The notes below the pieces were generated by a model. That model did not search any database. It was not told where the DNA came from and saw nothing but the letters and a program-made list of their open reading frames with translations. DNA of 64,000 nucleotides, taken from assembly GCF_001469955.1 (NCBI RefSeq), contig NZ_LOPU01000029.1:496001-560000 (forward strand), given 5' to 3'. Shown here in pieces: positions 41,774-52,138 of this stretch (position 1 is its first letter; every line of letters begins with the position of its first letter). Position numbers and translations under genes: made by a program. Origin of the DNA: Haloprofundus marisrubri. GTDB lineage: Archaea; Halobacteriota; Halobacteria; Halobacteriales; Haloferacaceae.

Positions 41774-42499
41774 ATGGGACGTAGAATTCAAGGTCAACGT
41801 CGCGGACGCGGCACGTCCACGTTCCGTGCACCGTCGCACCGCTACAAAGCCGAACTCACGCACAAGAAGGAAGCGACCGACGGCGACACCATCTCCGGAA
41901 CTGTCGTCGACATCGAACACGACCCTGCCCGCGCAGCGCCGCTGGCCGACGTCGAGTTCGAAGACGGCGACCGACGCCTCGTGCTCGCGCCCGAGGGCGT
42001 CACCGTCGGCGAGACCATCCAGGTCGGTGTCTCCGCGGAAATCAAGCCCGGCAACACGCTGCCGCTGGCCGAAATCCCCGAGGGGATTCCGGTCTGTAAC
42101 GTCGAGCGCCAGCCCGGTGACGGCGGCAAGTTCGCCCGCGCCTCCGGCGTCTCGGCGCAGCTTCTGACCCACGACAAACGCGTCGCGGCGGTCAAGCTGC
42201 CCAGCGGCGAGGTCAAACGGCTCAACCCGCAGTGCCGCGCCACCATCGGCGTCGTCGCCGGTGGCGGTCGAACGGAGAAACCGTTCGTCAAAGCAGGGAA
42301 GAAACACCACAAGATGCGCGCCCGTGGTACGAAGTACCCGCGCGTCCGCGGTGTGGCGATGAACGCCGTCGACCACCCGTTCGGTGGCGGCGGCCGCCAG
42401 CACCCCGGCAAACCGAAGTCCGTCTCGCGGAACGCCCCGCCGGGACGGAAAGTCGGTGACATCGCATCGAAACGTACCGGACGAGGTCGTAACAAATGA
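41774..42499 (+). CDS. rpl2: 50S ribosomal protein L2
   Basis: A 241-residue L2, needed for subunit joining and peptidyl transfer. [22 protein letters not shown] and the conserved loop [21 protein letters not shown] with the functional histidine are present. It begins immediately after rpl23 and overlaps rps19 by 4 bases. Confidence 0.98.
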   Translation: MGRRIQGQRRGRGTSTFRAPSHRYKAELTHKKEATDGDTISGTVVDIEHDPARAAPLADVEFEDGDRRLVLAPEGVTVGETIQVGVSAEIKPGNTLPLAEIPEGIPVCNVERQPGDGGKFARASGVSAQLLTHDKRVAAVKLPSGEVKRLNPQCRATIGVVAGGGRTEKPFVKAGKKHHKMRARGTKYPRVRGVAMNAVDHPFGGGGRQHPGKPKSVSRNAPPGRKVGDIASKRTGRGRNK

Positions 42500-42918
42500 G
42501 TACTGAATACCGCACCGGCCGCGAGGGCGAGTTCACCTACCGCGGCCACACGCTCGACGAGCTACAGGATATGGAGCTCGACGAGGTCGCAGAACTGCTC
42601 CCCGCGCGAATGCGGCGAACCATCACCCGTGGTCTGGGCGTCGAGCAAGAGAAACTGCTCGAGAAAGCCCGAGACAAGACCGACGAGGAGACCGCGAACA
42701 ACCCGATTCGGACGCACCTGCGCGACATGCCCGTCGTGCCCGCGTTCGTCGGCCTCACGTTCGCCGTCTACAACGGGCAGAGCTTCGAGCGCGTCCAGAT
42801 TCAGCCAGAGATGATTGGCCACTATCTGGGCGAGTTCCAGCTGACCCGAAACTCGGTCGAACACGGGCAGGCCGGCATCGGTGCGACCCGGTCTTCGAAG
42901 TTCGTGCCACTCAAATAA
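42496..42918 (+). CDS. rps19: 30S ribosomal protein S19
   Basis: A 140-residue archaeal S19 in the 30S head. [11 protein letters not shown] and [26 protein letters not shown] are the family marks; [25 protein letters not shown] closes it. It is translationally coupled to rpl2 by the ATGA overlap. Confidence 0.97.
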   Translation: MSTEYRTGREGEFTYRGHTLDELQDMELDEVAELLPARMRRTITRGLGVEQEKLLEKARDKTDEETANNPIRTHLRDMPVVPAFVGLTFAVYNGQSFERVQIQPEMIGHYLGEFQLTRNSVEHGQAGIGATRSSKFVPLK

Positions 42919-42921
42919 CCC

Positions 42922-43383
42922 ATGGGAATCAACTACAGCGTCGAGGCCGACCCCGACACGACGGCGAAAGCCATGCTCCGGGAGCGGCCCATCAGCCTGA
43001 AGCACAGCAAGGCCATCGCGCGCGCCATCAAAGGCAAGCGCGTCGACGACGCCGAGTCGTACCTGCAGGACGTCATCGACGAGAAGCAGTCGGTACCGTT
43101 CAAGCAGCACAACACCGGCGTCGGCCACAAAGGCGACATCGACGGGTGGGACGCAGGTCGCTACCCGAACAAAGCCTCGAAAGACTTCCTGAAGATACTC
43201 GAAAACGCGCGTAACAACGCCAACGAGCAGGGCTTCGACGGCGAATCGATGGTCATCAAGCACGTCGCTCCCCACAAGGTCGACGAGCAGATGGGGCGTA
43301 AGCCCCGCGCGTTCGGACGAGCGGACCCGTGGAACACGACGCTCGTCGACGTGGAACTCATCATCGAGGAGGTCGAAGAATAA
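42922..43383 (+). CDS. rpl22: 50S ribosomal protein L22
   Basis: A 153-residue L22 whose beta-hairpin reaches into the exit tunnel. [25 protein letters not shown] and [11 protein letters not shown] with [12 protein letters not shown] match archaeal L22. Its TAA shares one base with the rps3 ATG (TAATG). Confidence 0.97.
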   Translation: MGINYSVEADPDTTAKAMLRERPISLKHSKAIARAIKGKRVDDAESYLQDVIDEKQSVPFKQHNTGVGHKGDIDGWDAGRYPNKASKDFLKILENARNNANEQGFDGESMVIKHVAPHKVDEQMGRKPRAFGRADPWNTTLVDVELIIEEVEE

Positions 43384-44357
43384 TGGCAGACGAACACCAG
43401 TTCATCGAAGACGGACTCCAGCGCTCGCAGATAGACGAGTTCTTCGCGGAAGAACTCGGCCGCGCCGGCTACGGCGGCATGGACGTCGCCAAAACGCCGA
43501 TGGGGACCCAAATCGTCCTCAAAGCCGAGAAACCCGGTATGGTCATCGGCAAGGGCGGGAAGAACATCCGAAAGGTCACCCGCCAACTCGAAGAGCGGTT
43601 CAACCTCGACGACCCGCAAATCGACGTGCAGGAGGTCGACGAACCCGACCTGAACGCACGCATCGTCGCGGACCGCCTCGCCAACGCGCTCGAACGCGGT
43701 TGGTACTTCCGTAAGGCCGGTCACACGACCATCGACCGCATCATGGACGCGGGCGCACTCGGTGCCGAAATCAAGCTCAACGGCAAGGTCACCGGCGCAC
43801 GCTCGCGCGACGAAAAGTTCAACCGCGGCTACATCAAGCACAACGGCGAACCCGCCGAGGAAGTCGTCGACACCGGCCAAGGTGTCGCCGTCATGAAGCT
43901 CGGCACCATCGGCGTCACGGTGAAGATTATCCCGCCGGGAGCACAGCTCCCCGACGACTTCTCCGTCGCCGAGGACGTCGAGGTCGAAGCAGTCGAGCAG
44001 ATTGCCGAAACCGAGGGCGTCGAGGACCTCCTCGAAGAGCCCGACGACGAGAAAGTGCCGGACGTCGGCGACGACGCCGACGACGTCCCCGCCGAACACG
44101 CCGGCGAGGACGACGCGCAGGAGGCCATCGACGAGGAAGTCGTCGAAGAAGTGGTCGAGGAGACCGCAGACACCGCCAACGCGCAGGAAGAACCGGTCGC
44201 AACCGGCGACGTCGACGACGACGAGCACGCGCTCGACGCCGACGAGGAAGCCACCGACGACGTGGAGACGGAGCTTTCGGAGCTCGACGAGGAAGTCGAG
44301 CAGGAAGCCGCCGACCTCGTCGCCGAGATGGAAGCCGACGAAGAGGAGGACCAGTAA
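43383..44357 (+). CDS. rps3: 30S ribosomal protein S3 with long acidic C-terminus
   Basis: A 324-residue S3 at the mRNA entry site. The KH domain with [15 protein letters not shown] (about 54-68) and the C-terminal S3 domain ([34 protein letters not shown]) end near residue 190. The remaining 120 residues are almost all D, E, A and V, an extension common in haloarchaea but long here. Start set at ATG 43383 (1-base overlap); the frame is open further upstream inside rpl22. Confidence 0.97.
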   Translation: MADEHQFIEDGLQRSQIDEFFAEELGRAGYGGMDVAKTPMGTQIVLKAEKPGMVIGKGGKNIRKVTRQLEERFNLDDPQIDVQEVDEPDLNARIVADRLANALERGWYFRKAGHTTIDRIMDAGALGAEIKLNGKVTGARSRDEKFNRGYIKHNGEPAEEVVDTGQGVAVMKLGTIGVTVKIIPPGAQLPDDFSVAEDVEVEAVEQIAETEGVEDLLEEPDDEKVPDVGDDADDVPAEHAGEDDAQEAIDEEVVEEVVEETADTANAQEEPVATGDVDDDEHALDADEEATDDVETELSELDEEVEQEAADLVAEMEADEEEDQ

Positions 44358-44564
44358 ATGGCAATCCTTTACCCCGACGAGATACGCGACATGACGCCCG
44401 CAGAGCGCGAGGCGGAAGTCGAGGAACTCGAAACGGAACTCCTGAACGCCCGCGCCGTGCAAGCGGCGGGTGGCGCACCGGAGAACCCCGGCCGAATCGG
44501 TGAGATTCGCCGGACCATCGCCCGAATCAAAACCATCCAGAACGAAGAGGGCGACGAAGAGTAA
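44358..44564 (+). CDS. rpl29: 50S ribosomal protein L29
   Basis: A 68-residue two-helix L29 at the tunnel exit. [18 protein letters not shown] and [22 protein letters not shown] match archaeal L29. It begins directly after the rps3 stop and ends one base before rnp1. Confidence 0.96.
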   Translation: MAILYPDEIRDMTPAEREAEVEELETELLNARAVQAAGGAPENPGRIGEIRRTIARIKTIQNEEGDEE

Positions 44565-44565
44565 G

Positions 44566-45117
44566 ATGGCCCTGACACCCGAACGCCTCACGCGACACGA
44601 ACTCAACGGCCTCCCGATTCGGGTGGCCGCCGCCGACAACCCCGACCTCGTCGGGATAGCCGGCCGTGTCGTCGTCGAGACGATGCAGACGCTGCACGTC
44701 GACTGTGACGTGTCCGCTGCAAGTCGACTGTTCGGCGACGACGTCGCCGAACGGGGCGCTCGGGTCGTTCAGGTGCCGAAACGCGGAACGACGTTCGAGT
44801 TCGCACTCGAACAGAGAGACGGCGGCTCGAACGGGCCGCCGCGCACAAATGAAGCCGCCGGGAACCGTCGACACCATCTCGACGAGTCGTCGGACACGCG
44901 CCGACGACGCCGCAAGGCCCCGGGGTCCGCGTCCAAACGGGAGTCGGAAACTGCCGGTAATTTAGCCGGTCAGTCTGGTTCGACCCGCGAGGGCTCGTCC
45001 GACGACGGTTCGTCGGGCGACTGCGAGGGCGTGGTCTACGTTACGGTGGATGGTGCAAACCTGCTCTCACGACCCGCATTGCGCACCGAAAACGTAGGTG
45101 AATCTACATGGCGATAG
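44566..45117 (+). CDS. rnp1: Ribonuclease P protein component 1 (Pop4/Rpp29)
   Basis: A 183-residue subunit of RNase P, which matures tRNA 5' ends. The Sm-like core is split: [19 protein letters not shown] through [12 protein letters not shown] (residues 1-83) and [21 protein letters not shown] (161-178). Between them is a hydrophilic insertion of about 75 residues rich in R, S, G and T, making the protein much longer than the usual 95-140. Start set at ATG 44566 after rpl29. It overlaps rps17 by 10 bases. Confidence 0.93.
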   Translation: MALTPERLTRHELNGLPIRVAAADNPDLVGIAGRVVVETMQTLHVDCDVSAASRLFGDDVAERGARVVQVPKRGTTFEFALEQRDGGSNGPPRTNEAAGNRRHHLDESSDTRRRRRKAPGSASKRESETAGNLAGQSGSTREGSSDDGSSGDCEGVVYVTVDGANLLSRPALRTENVGESTWR

Positions 45118-45494
45118 GACTGAACGTACCAGAACCGGAGGAAACCTGCTCCGACGAGAACTGTCCGTTCCACGGCTCGCTTGCCGTACGAGGACAGACG
45201 CTCGAGGGCACCGTTGCCTCCACAGACATGGACAAAACCGTCGTTGTGGAACGCGAATACGACGTTCGCGTTCCCAAGTACGACCGCTACATGAAGCGGC
45301 GTAGTCGCGTTCCCGCCCACGCACCCCCGTGCATGGAGCTCGAGGAAGGCGACACGGTTCGCATCGCAGAGACACGACCACTTTCGAAGACGAAATCGCA
45401 CGTGGTCGTCGAGACAATCGAGTCGCTGGACGTCACCGAGGGCCTCACGGCTCCGGAGACGACCGGCGACGAGACCGAAGAAGGTGACGCGTGA
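45108..45494 (+). CDS. rps17: 30S ribosomal protein S17
   Basis: A 128-residue archaeal S17, an OB-fold early 16S rRNA binder. [28 protein letters not shown] and [17 protein letters not shown] are conserved. It has an acidic C-terminal tail of about 20 residues. Start overlaps the end of rnp1 by 10 bases; the stop shares one base with the rpl14 ATG. Confidence 0.97.
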   Translation: MAIGLNVPEPEETCSDENCPFHGSLAVRGQTLEGTVASTDMDKTVVVEREYDVRVPKYDRYMKRRSRVPAHAPPCMELEEGDTVRIAETRPLSKTKSHVVVETIESLDVTEGLTAPETTGDETEEGDA

Positions 45495-45892
45495 TGGAGG
45501 CGCTGAAAGCCGACGTCACGCAGGGTCTCGAACGAGGCTCGCTCGTCACCTGCGCAGACAACACCGGAGCCCGCGAGCTGAAAGTCATCAGCGTCGCCGG
45601 CTACTCCGGAACGAAGAACCGACACCCCAAAGCGGGCGTCGGCGACAAAGTGACCGTCTCGGTCACGAAGGGTACCCCCGAAATGCGTCGGCAGGTACTC
45701 GAAGCCGTCGTCGTGCGACAGCGGAAATCCATCCGCCGTCCCGACGGCACGCGCGTCAAGTTCGAGGACAACGCCGCCGTCATCATCGACGAGAACGGCG
45801 AGCCTCGCGGGACCGAAATCAAGGGTCCCATCGCGCGAGAAGTCGCCGAGCGCTTCGGGAGCATCGCATCCACGGCTACGATGATTGTATAG
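45494..45892 (+). CDS. rpl14: 50S ribosomal protein L14
   Basis: A 132-residue L14 at the subunit interface. [32 protein letters not shown] and [24 protein letters not shown] are conserved. The ATG at 45494 is used; the GTG directly before it belongs to the rps17 end. Confidence 0.97.
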   Translation: MEALKADVTQGLERGSLVTCADNTGARELKVISVAGYSGTKNRHPKAGVGDKVTVSVTKGTPEMRRQVLEAVVVRQRKSIRRPDGTRVKFEDNAAVIIDENGEPRGTEIKGPIAREVAERFGSIASTATMIV

Positions 45893-45893
45893 T

Positions 45894-46247
45894 ATGACGA
45901 AGCAACCACGCAAACAGCGAATCCAGAACCGCGACGCGCCACTGCACGAGCGACAGAAGCAGGTCCGCGCGACGCTGTCCGCCGACCTCCGCGAGGAGTA
46001 CGGCCAGCGCAGCGTTCGCGTGAACGCGGGCGACACCGTCGAGGTACTCCGCGGCGACGACGCCGGGGAGACGGCCGAAGTCATCGACGTCGACCTCAAA
46101 CGCGAGGTCATCACCGTCGAAGGCGTCGTCGTCGAGAAGGCCGACGGGGAAGAAGTCCCCCGGCCGCTCGACACCTCGAACGTCCGTGTGACCGAACTGG
46201 ACCTCGAAGACGAGCGACGCGAAGCGCGTCTGGAGGGTGAGGAATGA
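45894..46247 (+). CDS. rpl24: 50S ribosomal protein L24
   Basis: A 117-residue archaeal L24 with a KOW motif ([22 protein letters not shown], about 47-68). The start is ATG 45894, one base after the rpl14 stop; its stop overlaps rps4e (ATGA). Confidence 0.96.
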   Translation: MTKQPRKQRIQNRDAPLHERQKQVRATLSADLREEYGQRSVRVNAGDTVEVLRGDDAGETAEVIDVDLKREVITVEGVVVEKADGEEVPRPLDTSNVRVTELDLEDERREARLEGEE

Positions 46248-46978
46248 CGAAGCACCAGAAGCGACTCTCGGTCCCGAACTCGTGGCCGGTCGAACGGAAA
46301 GAACAGGTCTGGACGGTCAAAGCCGGTGCCGGTCCGCACGGCGAGCAGGGTGTCCCTCTGCTCATCTTGCTGCGGGACGTGCTCGGCTACGTCAACACGA
46401 AGAAGGAAGCGCGCTACGCGCTCAACGAGGGCACGGTCCTCGTCAACGGTGACAACGTCTCCGACGAACGCCGACCCATCGGCATGTTCGACATCTTGGC
46501 GTTCACCGCCCGCGACGAGTACTACCGCGTCTTCCCCGACGAAGGTGGTCGTCTCGCGCTGACCGCCGTCGACGAGGACGCCGCCTCGAGCCGACTCGGT
46601 AAAATCGTCGGCAAGCGCCAAGTCTCCGGCGGCGCGTTCCAGCTGTCGCTGCACGACGGCACGAACGTCCACCTCGAAGACGCCTCCGAGTACGACACCG
46701 GCGACTCCGTCGTCGTCGACAACGACTCGAAGGATATCGTCGCACACTTCCCGTACGAGGAAGGTGCGCTCGTGACGGCCGTCGCCGGCGGACACGCCGG
46801 CGAAATCGGCACCATCTCGGACATCACCGTCACGCTCGGTAGCGGCGACAACACCGTCGCCGTCGAGCAAGAAGACGGCGAAGGCTTCGAGACGGTCGCC
46901 GACTACGTCGTCGTCATCGACGAGAACTTCACCGGCGGCGAACCGGAAGTCACCACCACCGGAGGTGACGACGAATGA
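46244..46978 (+). CDS. rps4e: 30S ribosomal protein S4e
   Basis: A 244-residue archaeal/eukaryotic S4e, absent from bacteria. It contains an S4 RNA-binding domain (about 40-85, [16 protein letters not shown]), a central domain and a C-terminal KOW domain ([14 protein letters not shown]). ATGA overlaps couple it to rpl24 and rpl5. Confidence 0.97.
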   Translation: MTKHQKRLSVPNSWPVERKEQVWTVKAGAGPHGEQGVPLLILLRDVLGYVNTKKEARYALNEGTVLVNGDNVSDERRPIGMFDILAFTARDEYYRVFPDEGGRLALTAVDEDAASSRLGKIVGKRQVSGGAFQLSLHDGTNVHLEDASEYDTGDSVVVDNDSKDIVAHFPYEEGALVTAVAGGHAGEIGTISDITVTLGSGDNTVAVEQEDGEGFETVADYVVVIDENFTGGEPEVTTTGGDDE

Positions 46979-47490
46979 GCGAGTCCGTCCACGAGATGCG
47001 CGAAGCGCGCATCGAGAAGGTCGTCGTCCACATGGGCATCGGCCAGGGTGGCCGCGAACTCGCCAACGCCGAGGACATCATCGAGGCCGTCACCGGCCAA
47101 GAGAGCGTCCGCACCACGTCGAAGCGCGCCGGACAGGACTTCGGCGTCCGTATCGGTACGCCGGTCGGCGCGAAGGTCACCCTTCGCGGCGAGACGGCCC
47201 ACGAGTTCCTCGAGACGGCGCTGCCGCTGGCAGGCCTCTCGGAGAGCAACTTCGACGACACGGGTAACTTCAGCTTCGGCGTCGAGGAACACACCGAGTT
47301 CCCGAGCCAGGAGTACGACCCCGAAATCGGTATCTACGGGCTGGACGTGACGGTCAACCTCGTCCGCCCCGGCTACCGTGTTGCGAAGCGAGACAAGGTG
47401 ACGCGGAGTATTCCCGCGAACCACCGACTGACCCCCGAGGACGCGATTGCGTTCCTCGAGGAGTCGTTCGACGTAGAGGTTGAACAATGA
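46975..47490 (+). CDS. rpl5: 50S ribosomal protein L5
   Basis: A 171-residue L5 of the 5S rRNA particle. [19 protein letters not shown] and [10 protein letters not shown]-type region, [14 protein letters not shown] and [20 protein letters not shown] are conserved. It overlaps rps14 by 4 bases. Confidence 0.97.
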   Translation: MSESVHEMREARIEKVVVHMGIGQGGRELANAEDIIEAVTGQESVRTTSKRAGQDFGVRIGTPVGAKVTLRGETAHEFLETALPLAGLSESNFDDTGNFSFGVEEHTEFPSQEYDPEIGIYGLDVTVNLVRPGYRVAKRDKVTRSIPANHRLTPEDAIAFLEESFDVEVEQ

Positions 47491-47663
47491 GCGAGAGTGA
47501 AACAGACGTGACGGGCGAACACGCCACGCAACGCACCGGCCAGCGCCACGAGTGCCGCCGATGCGGTCGCAAACAGGCGCTCGTCGGCAAGTACGACATC
47601 AACCTCTGCCGGCAGTGTTTCCGCGAGATCGCCCGCGAGATGGGATTCAAGAAGTATCGATAA
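47487..47663 (+). CDS. rps14: 30S ribosomal protein S14 (zinc-binding)
   Basis: A 58-residue type-Z S14, easily missed because of its length. Cysteines C23, C26, C41 and C44 (HECRRCGRK and NLCRQCFRE) bind one zinc ion; the end EMGFKKYR is conserved. ATG overlaps the rpl5 stop (ATGA); the TAA at 47661-47663 is 2 bases before rps8. Confidence 0.96.
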   Translation: MSESETDVTGEHATQRTGQRHECRRCGRKQALVGKYDINLCRQCFREIAREMGFKKYR

Positions 47664-47665
47664 TC

Positions 47666-48058
47666 ATGGCTGACAACGACCCACTCAGCAGCGCGCTCTC
47701 CGGCGTGGACAACGCCGAGAGCGTCGGGCATCTGTCCCACGAGGTACAACCCGCCTCGAACATCATCGGCTCGGTCCTCGAGGTCTTCTACGACCGCGGG
47801 TACATCGACGGCTTCGAGTTCGTCGACGACGGCAGAGCCGGTCGGTTCGAGGTCGAACTGAAAGGCGCTATCAACCAATGTGGCGCAGTCAAGCCCCGCT
47901 ACTCGGCGGGTGCTGGCGAATTCGAGAAGTGGGAGAAGCGGTTCCTCCCCGCCCGCGACTACGGGGCACTCATCGTCACGACGAGCCACGGCGTCATGAG
48001 CCACTACGAGGCCCGCGAACAGGGCATCGGTGGCCAAGTAATCGCATACGTCTACTAA
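47666..48058 (+). CDS. rps8: 30S ribosomal protein S8
   Basis: A 130-residue S8 of the central 16S domain. [33 protein letters not shown] and [26 protein letters not shown] match archaeal S8. ATG at 47666 follows the rps14 stop by 2 bases; the frame is open upstream within rps14. Confidence 0.97.
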   Translation: MADNDPLSSALSGVDNAESVGHLSHEVQPASNIIGSVLEVFYDRGYIDGFEFVDDGRAGRFEVELKGAINQCGAVKPRYSAGAGEFEKWEKRFLPARDYGALIVTTSHGVMSHYEAREQGIGGQVIAYVY

Positions 48059-48059
48059 T

Positions 48060-48596
48060 ATGAGCCGAGTCCAAATCGAAATTCCGGACGACGCCTCCGC
48101 CGAGGTAGACCACCTCGACCTCACCGTCGAAGGACCCAACGGGTCCGTCACGCGACGGCTCTGGTACCCAGACGTCTCCGTCAGCGTCGAAGACGACCAC
48201 GTGGTCGTCGAAAGCGACAACGAGAACGCGAAGACGAACGCGACCATCGGGACGTTCGAGAGCCACATCCGAAACATGCTCTACGGCGTCACCGACGGCT
48301 GGGAGTACCGGATGGAGGTCTACTACGCTCACTTCCCGATGCAAGTCAGCGTCCAAGGGAACGAGGTAGTTATCGAGAACTTCCTCGGTGAGAAGGCACC
48401 GCGCCGCGCAGAGATTCGCGGCGATACCGACGTACAGGTCGACGGCGAGGAGGTCATCCTGACGGGTTCCGACAAGGAAGCCGTTGGACAGACCGCCGCG
48501 TCCATCGAACAGCTGACGCGCGTCACCGACAAGGACACTCGCGTGTTCCAAGACGGCGTCTACATCACCGAAAAGCCACAGGCAGGTGGTGCATAA
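48060..48596 (+). CDS. rpl6: 50S ribosomal protein L6
   Basis: A 178-residue L6 near the factor-binding site. Two repeated L6 domains are visible (LDLTVEGPNGSVTRRLW, then NEVVIENFLGEKAPRRAEI). It begins 1 base after rps8 and ends at the base before rpl32e. Confidence 0.97.
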   Translation: MSRVQIEIPDDASAEVDHLDLTVEGPNGSVTRRLWYPDVSVSVEDDHVVVESDNENAKTNATIGTFESHIRNMLYGVTDGWEYRMEVYYAHFPMQVSVQGNEVVIENFLGEKAPRRAEIRGDTDVQVDGEEVILTGSDKEAVGQTAASIEQLTRVTDKDTRVFQDGVYITEKPQAGGA

Positions 48597-49307
48597 ATGG
48601 CCGACGACGAACCAGAGACACTCGAAGAGATAAGCGGTGTTGGGCCGAGCAAGGCCGACGCACTGCAGGAAGCCGGCTACGAATCCGTCGAGGACGTCAA
48701 GGCAGCAAGCCAGTCCGAACTCGCGGAAGTCGAAGGCATCGGCAACGCGCTGGCGGCCCGCATCAAAGCGGACGTCGGCGGACTCGAAGTCTCCGAGGAG
48801 ACCGAAGCCGAAGTCGAAGACGAAAGCGAAGGCGAGGAAGTCGCCGACGAAGACGAGGACGTCGAGACGGAACTCCGTCCGCGCGGCCACGTCGACAAGA
48901 CGCCGACCCTCGACGACGAGACGGCGCGCGCACTCGGGCAGAAGCACCGTGAGGGCATGCCCGCGTTCCGCCGCCAGAAGTACCACGCAAAGAAGCGCGT
49001 CCCCGAATCGTGGCGTCGCCCACGCGGTGGACTCTCCAAGCAGCGACGCGGCATCAAGGGCAAAGGCCCGAAGGTCGAAGCGGGTTACCGCACGCCGAAG
49101 GCCGCCCGCGGTCTGCACCCGAGCGGCTTCGAGGAGGTTCGCGTCCACAACGTGAACGACCTCGAAGGCGTCGACGGCGACACGCAGGCCGTCCGCATCG
49201 CCAGCAAAGTCGGCGCTCGCAAGCGCGAGCGCATCGAGGACGAGTGTGAGGACCGCGAGATTCGCGTTCTCAACCCGACCTACGTCGAAGTGGAGGTCGA
49301 GAAATGA
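48597..49307 (+). CDS. rpl32e: 50S ribosomal protein L32e with N-terminal helix-hairpin-helix domain
   Basis: A 236-residue protein. The archaeal L32e core (about 115-235: [26 protein letters not shown]) follows an N-terminal helix-hairpin-helix unit ([20 protein letters not shown] and [14 protein letters not shown], residues 8-58) and an acidic linker (65-95). The HhH extension is a haloarchaeal trait. It is coupled to rpl19e by an ATGA overlap. Confidence 0.96.
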   Translation: MADDEPETLEEISGVGPSKADALQEAGYESVEDVKAASQSELAEVEGIGNALAARIKADVGGLEVSEETEAEVEDESEGEEVADEDEDVETELRPRGHVDKTPTLDDETARALGQKHREGMPAFRRQKYHAKKRVPESWRRPRGGLSKQRRGIKGKGPKVEAGYRTPKAARGLHPSGFEEVRVHNVNDLEGVDGDTQAVRIASKVGARKRERIEDECEDREIRVLNPTYVEVEVEK

Positions 49308-49765
49308 CGAACCTCAGCGCACAGCGACGCATGGCCGCCGACGTCCTCGACGTCGGTAAGAGCCGCGTCTGGTTCGACCCCGAAGAACAGGACGAAATTG
49401 CCGAAGCCATCACCCGCGAGGACATCCGCGACCTCGTCGACAGTGGCACCATCCGCGCGAAGGACGCCAAGTCCAACTCCCGCGGACGCGCCCGCGAGCG
49501 GCAGGCCAAACGCGACTACGGCCACCGCAGCGGCCCCGGCACCCGCAAAGGGAAAGCCGGCGCGCGGCGAGACTCGAAGGACGAATGGATGAGCCGGATT
49601 CGCGCCCAGCGAGCCCGACTCAAGGAACTGCGCGACGACGGTCCGCTGAACCGAACCCAGTACCGCGAGCTTTACAACAAAGCAAGCGGTGGCGAGTTCG
49701 ACAGCGTCGACCGCCTCGAAGCGTACGCACGAAACAACTACGACATCGAACTGGAGGACCAATAG
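49304..49765 (+). CDS. rpl19e: 50S ribosomal protein L19e
   Basis: A 153-residue archaeal/eukaryotic L19e forming an intersubunit bridge. [26 protein letters not shown] and the basic stretch [28 protein letters not shown] are diagnostic. It ends with TAG directly before the rpl18 ATG. Confidence 0.97.
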   Translation: MTNLSAQRRMAADVLDVGKSRVWFDPEEQDEIAEAITREDIRDLVDSGTIRAKDAKSNSRGRARERQAKRDYGHRSGPGTRKGKAGARRDSKDEWMSRIRAQRARLKELRDDGPLNRTQYRELYNKASGGEFDSVDRLEAYARNNYDIELEDQ

Positions 49766-50320
49766 ATGGCGACAGGACCACGATACAAGGTACCGATGCG
49801 ACGCCGTCGTGAGGTCCGGACAGACTACCATCAGCGGTTGCGCCTGTTGAAATCCGGCAAGCCGCGGCTCGTAGCCCGCGTCAGCAACAAGCACGTCAGG
49901 GCGCAGCTGGTAACCCCCGGACCCGACGGTGACAACACACACGCCGCCGCTTCCTCCGAGGACCTCGCCGAGTACGGCTGGGAAGCCCCCACGGGCAACC
50001 TCCCGAGCGCGTACCTGACGGGCTACCTCGCGGGCAAGCGTGCGGTCGAAGCCGGCCTCGAAGAGGCCGTCCTCGACATCGGCCTGAACACGGCAACGCC
50101 CGGCAACAAGGTGTTCGCCGTTCAGGAAGGAGCGATAGACGCTGGCCTCGAAATCCCGCACAACGACAGCGTGCTGGCCGACTGGTCGCGTAACCGCGGC
50201 GAGCACATCGCCGACTACGCAGAGCAGCTCGACGAGCCACTGTACGGCGGCGAGTTCGACGCCACGAAACTACCCGAGCACTTCGACGACGTGCTCGAAC
50301 AACTACAGGACGACGAATGA
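49766..50320 (+). CDS. rpl18: 50S ribosomal protein L18
   Basis: A 184-residue archaeal L18 (eukaryotic L5-like) that binds 5S rRNA with L5. [35 protein letters not shown] and [16 protein letters not shown] are conserved. ATGA overlap with rps5. Confidence 0.97.
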   Translation: MATGPRYKVPMRRRREVRTDYHQRLRLLKSGKPRLVARVSNKHVRAQLVTPGPDGDNTHAAASSEDLAEYGWEAPTGNLPSAYLTGYLAGKRAVEAGLEEAVLDIGLNTATPGNKVFAVQEGAIDAGLEIPHNDSVLADWSRNRGEHIADYAEQLDEPLYGGEFDATKLPEHFDDVLEQLQDDE

Positions 50321-50961
50321 GCAGAAACAACAACGGCTGGGAGCCGCGTACGCGTCTCGGCCGCATGGTCCAGAACGACGACGTCACGTCGATGGAGCAG
50401 GCGCTCGACACCGGCCTGCCACTGAAAGAGCCCGAAATCGTCGACCAGCTCCTCCCCGGACTGGACGACGACGTGCTCGACATCAACATGGTCCAGCGGA
50501 TGACCGACTCCGGCCGCCGGGTGAAGTTCCGGTGTGTCTGTGCGGTCGGCAACCGCGACGGATTCCTCGGCTACGCCGAGGCCCGCGACGACCAGGTCGG
50601 CTCGGCGATTCAGAAAGCCATCGACGTCGCAAAACTGAACATCATCAAGGTCGACCGTGGCTCCGGTTCGTGGGAAGACCGCGCAGGCGGTACCCACTCG
50701 CTGACCCGGAAAGCCGAAGGGAAGGCCGGCTCGGTGACCGTCGAGGTCATCCCCGCGCCGATGGGTCTCGGCCTCGCGGCCGCGCCCACCGTCCGCAGCA
50801 TCCTCGAACTCGCGGGTGTGCAGGACGCGTGGACGAAGTCCGACGGCAACACCCGGACGACGGTCAACCTCGCAAAGGCGACGTACAACGCACTGAAGAA
50901 CGCCTCGCAGTCGCGCACGCCGCGACACGCCCGTGAAGTCCAACAAGAGGTGAACGAGTGA
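50317..50961 (+). CDS. rps5: 30S ribosomal protein S5
   Basis: A 214-residue archaeal S5, important for decoding accuracy. The double-stranded-RNA-binding-like domain contains [27 protein letters not shown], and the second domain [24 protein letters not shown]. It shares one base with the rpl30 ATG. Confidence 0.97.
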   Translation: MSRNNNGWEPRTRLGRMVQNDDVTSMEQALDTGLPLKEPEIVDQLLPGLDDDVLDINMVQRMTDSGRRVKFRCVCAVGNRDGFLGYAEARDDQVGSAIQKAIDVAKLNIIKVDRGSGSWEDRAGGTHSLTRKAEGKAGSVTVEVIPAPMGLGLAAAPTVRSILELAGVQDAWTKSDGNTRTTVNLAKATYNALKNASQSRTPRHAREVQQEVNE

Positions 50962-51425
50962 TGCGTGCAGTCGTTCAGATTCGCGGTGACGTCAACATGA
51001 GCGGTGCGGTGCACGACACCCTGCAGATGCTCAACATCCACGGTGTCAACCACTGCGCGTTCGTCCCCGAGACGGACACCTACAACGGCATGGTGACGAA
51101 AGTCAACGAGTACGTCGCTCACGGCGAACCGAGCGCCGACGTCGTCGAGACGCTGCTGCGCAAGCGCGCGGAGCCGCTCGAAGGCGACGCGACGGTCGAC
51201 GACGACTACGTCTCCGAGCACACCGACTACGACGACCTCGGTGCGCTCGCGGAGGCACTCGTCGACGAGGAGACGACGCTGCGCGAGCAGGGTCTCTCCC
51301 CGTCGCTGCGACTCCACCCGCCACGCGGCGGACACAAGGGTCTCAAACACCCCACCACCGAAGGTGGACAGCTCGGCAAACACGAAGCCGAGGATATCGA
51401 CGAACTCCTGGAGGCGATGCGATAA
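50961..51425 (+). CDS. rpl30: 50S ribosomal protein L30
   Basis: A 154-residue archaeal L30 (bacterial L30 plus a C-terminal half). [36 protein letters not shown] and LHPPRGGHKGLKHPTTEGGQLG are conserved. ATG 50961 is used rather than the GTG just before it. TAATG junction with rpl15. Confidence 0.97.
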   Translation: MRAVVQIRGDVNMSGAVHDTLQMLNIHGVNHCAFVPETDTYNGMVTKVNEYVAHGEPSADVVETLLRKRAEPLEGDATVDDDYVSEHTDYDDLGALAEALVDEETTLREQGLSPSLRLHPPRGGHKGLKHPTTEGGQLGKHEAEDIDELLEAMR

Positions 51426-51925
51426 TGACATCCAAGAAACGTCGACAGCGCGGTTCCCGAACCCACAGCGGCGGCACGCACAAGAACCGGCGCGGTGCCG
51501 GTCACCGAGGCGGTCGCGGTCGCGCGGGACGCGCGAAACACGAGTTCCACAACTACGAACCGCTCGGCAAACACGGGTTCACCCGACCCGACGACACACA
51601 ACTCGACGTCGTCGAGGTGCGTCTGCAGAAACTCGACGAGGACGCCGCGCTCTACGCCGCGGAAGACCTCGCCGAGGAGGAGGGTGACGGCTACCGTCTC
51701 GACGCCCGAGACGTCGTCGACGCCCGCAGCGACACCGACGTCGTGAAAGTGCTCGGTGGCGGGCAGGTTCGCAACGAACTGCACGTCGTCGCCGACGCGT
51801 TCACGTCGACGGCCGTCGAGGACCTCGAAGAAAACGGCGGCAGTGCCGTTCTCTCCGAGTACGGCGAACACCTCGTCGAAGAGGCCGAAGCGGCCGAAGA
51901 AGACGAAGACGAAGACGACGAGTAA
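51425..51925 (+). CDS. rpl15: 50S ribosomal protein L15
   Basis: A 166-residue L15, last gene of the operon here. MTSKKRRQRGSRTHSGGTHKNRRGAGHRGGRGRAGR is the rRNA-embedded N-terminus, and TKVLGGGQVRNEL-like VVKVLGGGQV follows; the C-terminus is acidic (EEDEDEDDE). The stop lies inside a terminator-like hairpin. In many archaea secY follows, but not in this window. Confidence 0.97.
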   Translation: MTSKKRRQRGSRTHSGGTHKNRRGAGHRGGRGRAGRAKHEFHNYEPLGKHGFTRPDDTQLDVVEVRLQKLDEDAALYAAEDLAEEEGDGYRLDARDVVDARSDTDVVKVLGGGQVRNELHVVADAFTSTAVEDLEENGGSAVLSEYGEHLVEEAEAAEEDEDEDDE

Positions 51926-51951
51926 CTCGTCGGTTCGCTGTTTCTCTCTTT
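51916..51951 (+). terminator. Operon terminator containing the L15 stop codon
   Basis: CGACGAG-TAA-CTCGTCG is a perfect 7-bp stem whose 3-base loop is the L15 stop codon (51923-51925). A pyrimidine/T-rich run (TGTTTCTCTCTTTA, about 51939-51952) follows, as in archaeal intrinsic termination. Confidence 0.65.
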
Positions 51952-52068
51952 ATCAGCCCCGTGAGCGACTGCGTCGTCTCCGGAGTCGGTATAGGGTGTG
52001 CTCCGACTGCTTGCGGGTCATCGACCGACGCTCGAAGAATCGGGGTCGTAGACGGAACTCGACATCGC

Positions 52069-52138
52069 CAGCGGGGGAACAGTCAGCGGGGGAACAGTCA
52101 GCGGAGGAACGGCCAGCGGAGGAACGGCCAGCGGGGGT
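52069..52138. repeat. 15-bp tandem repeat, about 4.7 copies
   Basis: Unit CAGCGGGGGAACAGT at 52069-52083 and 52084-52098, variant CAGCGGAGGAACGGC at 52099-52113 and 52114-52128, partial copy to 52138. It lies in the 226-bp gap between the rpl15 terminator and the convergent spondin gene. The unit is a multiple of 3, but no coding frame here is convincing. Confidence 0.8.

Noticed and set aside
45287-46870. A 527-codon minus-strand frame inside the ribosomal operon
   Set aside because: Lies antisense to S17, L14, L24 and S4e, which are unambiguous.
52069-52138. The 15-bp repeats as a CRISPR array
   Set aside because: Direct tandem units without spacers; no cas genes in the window.
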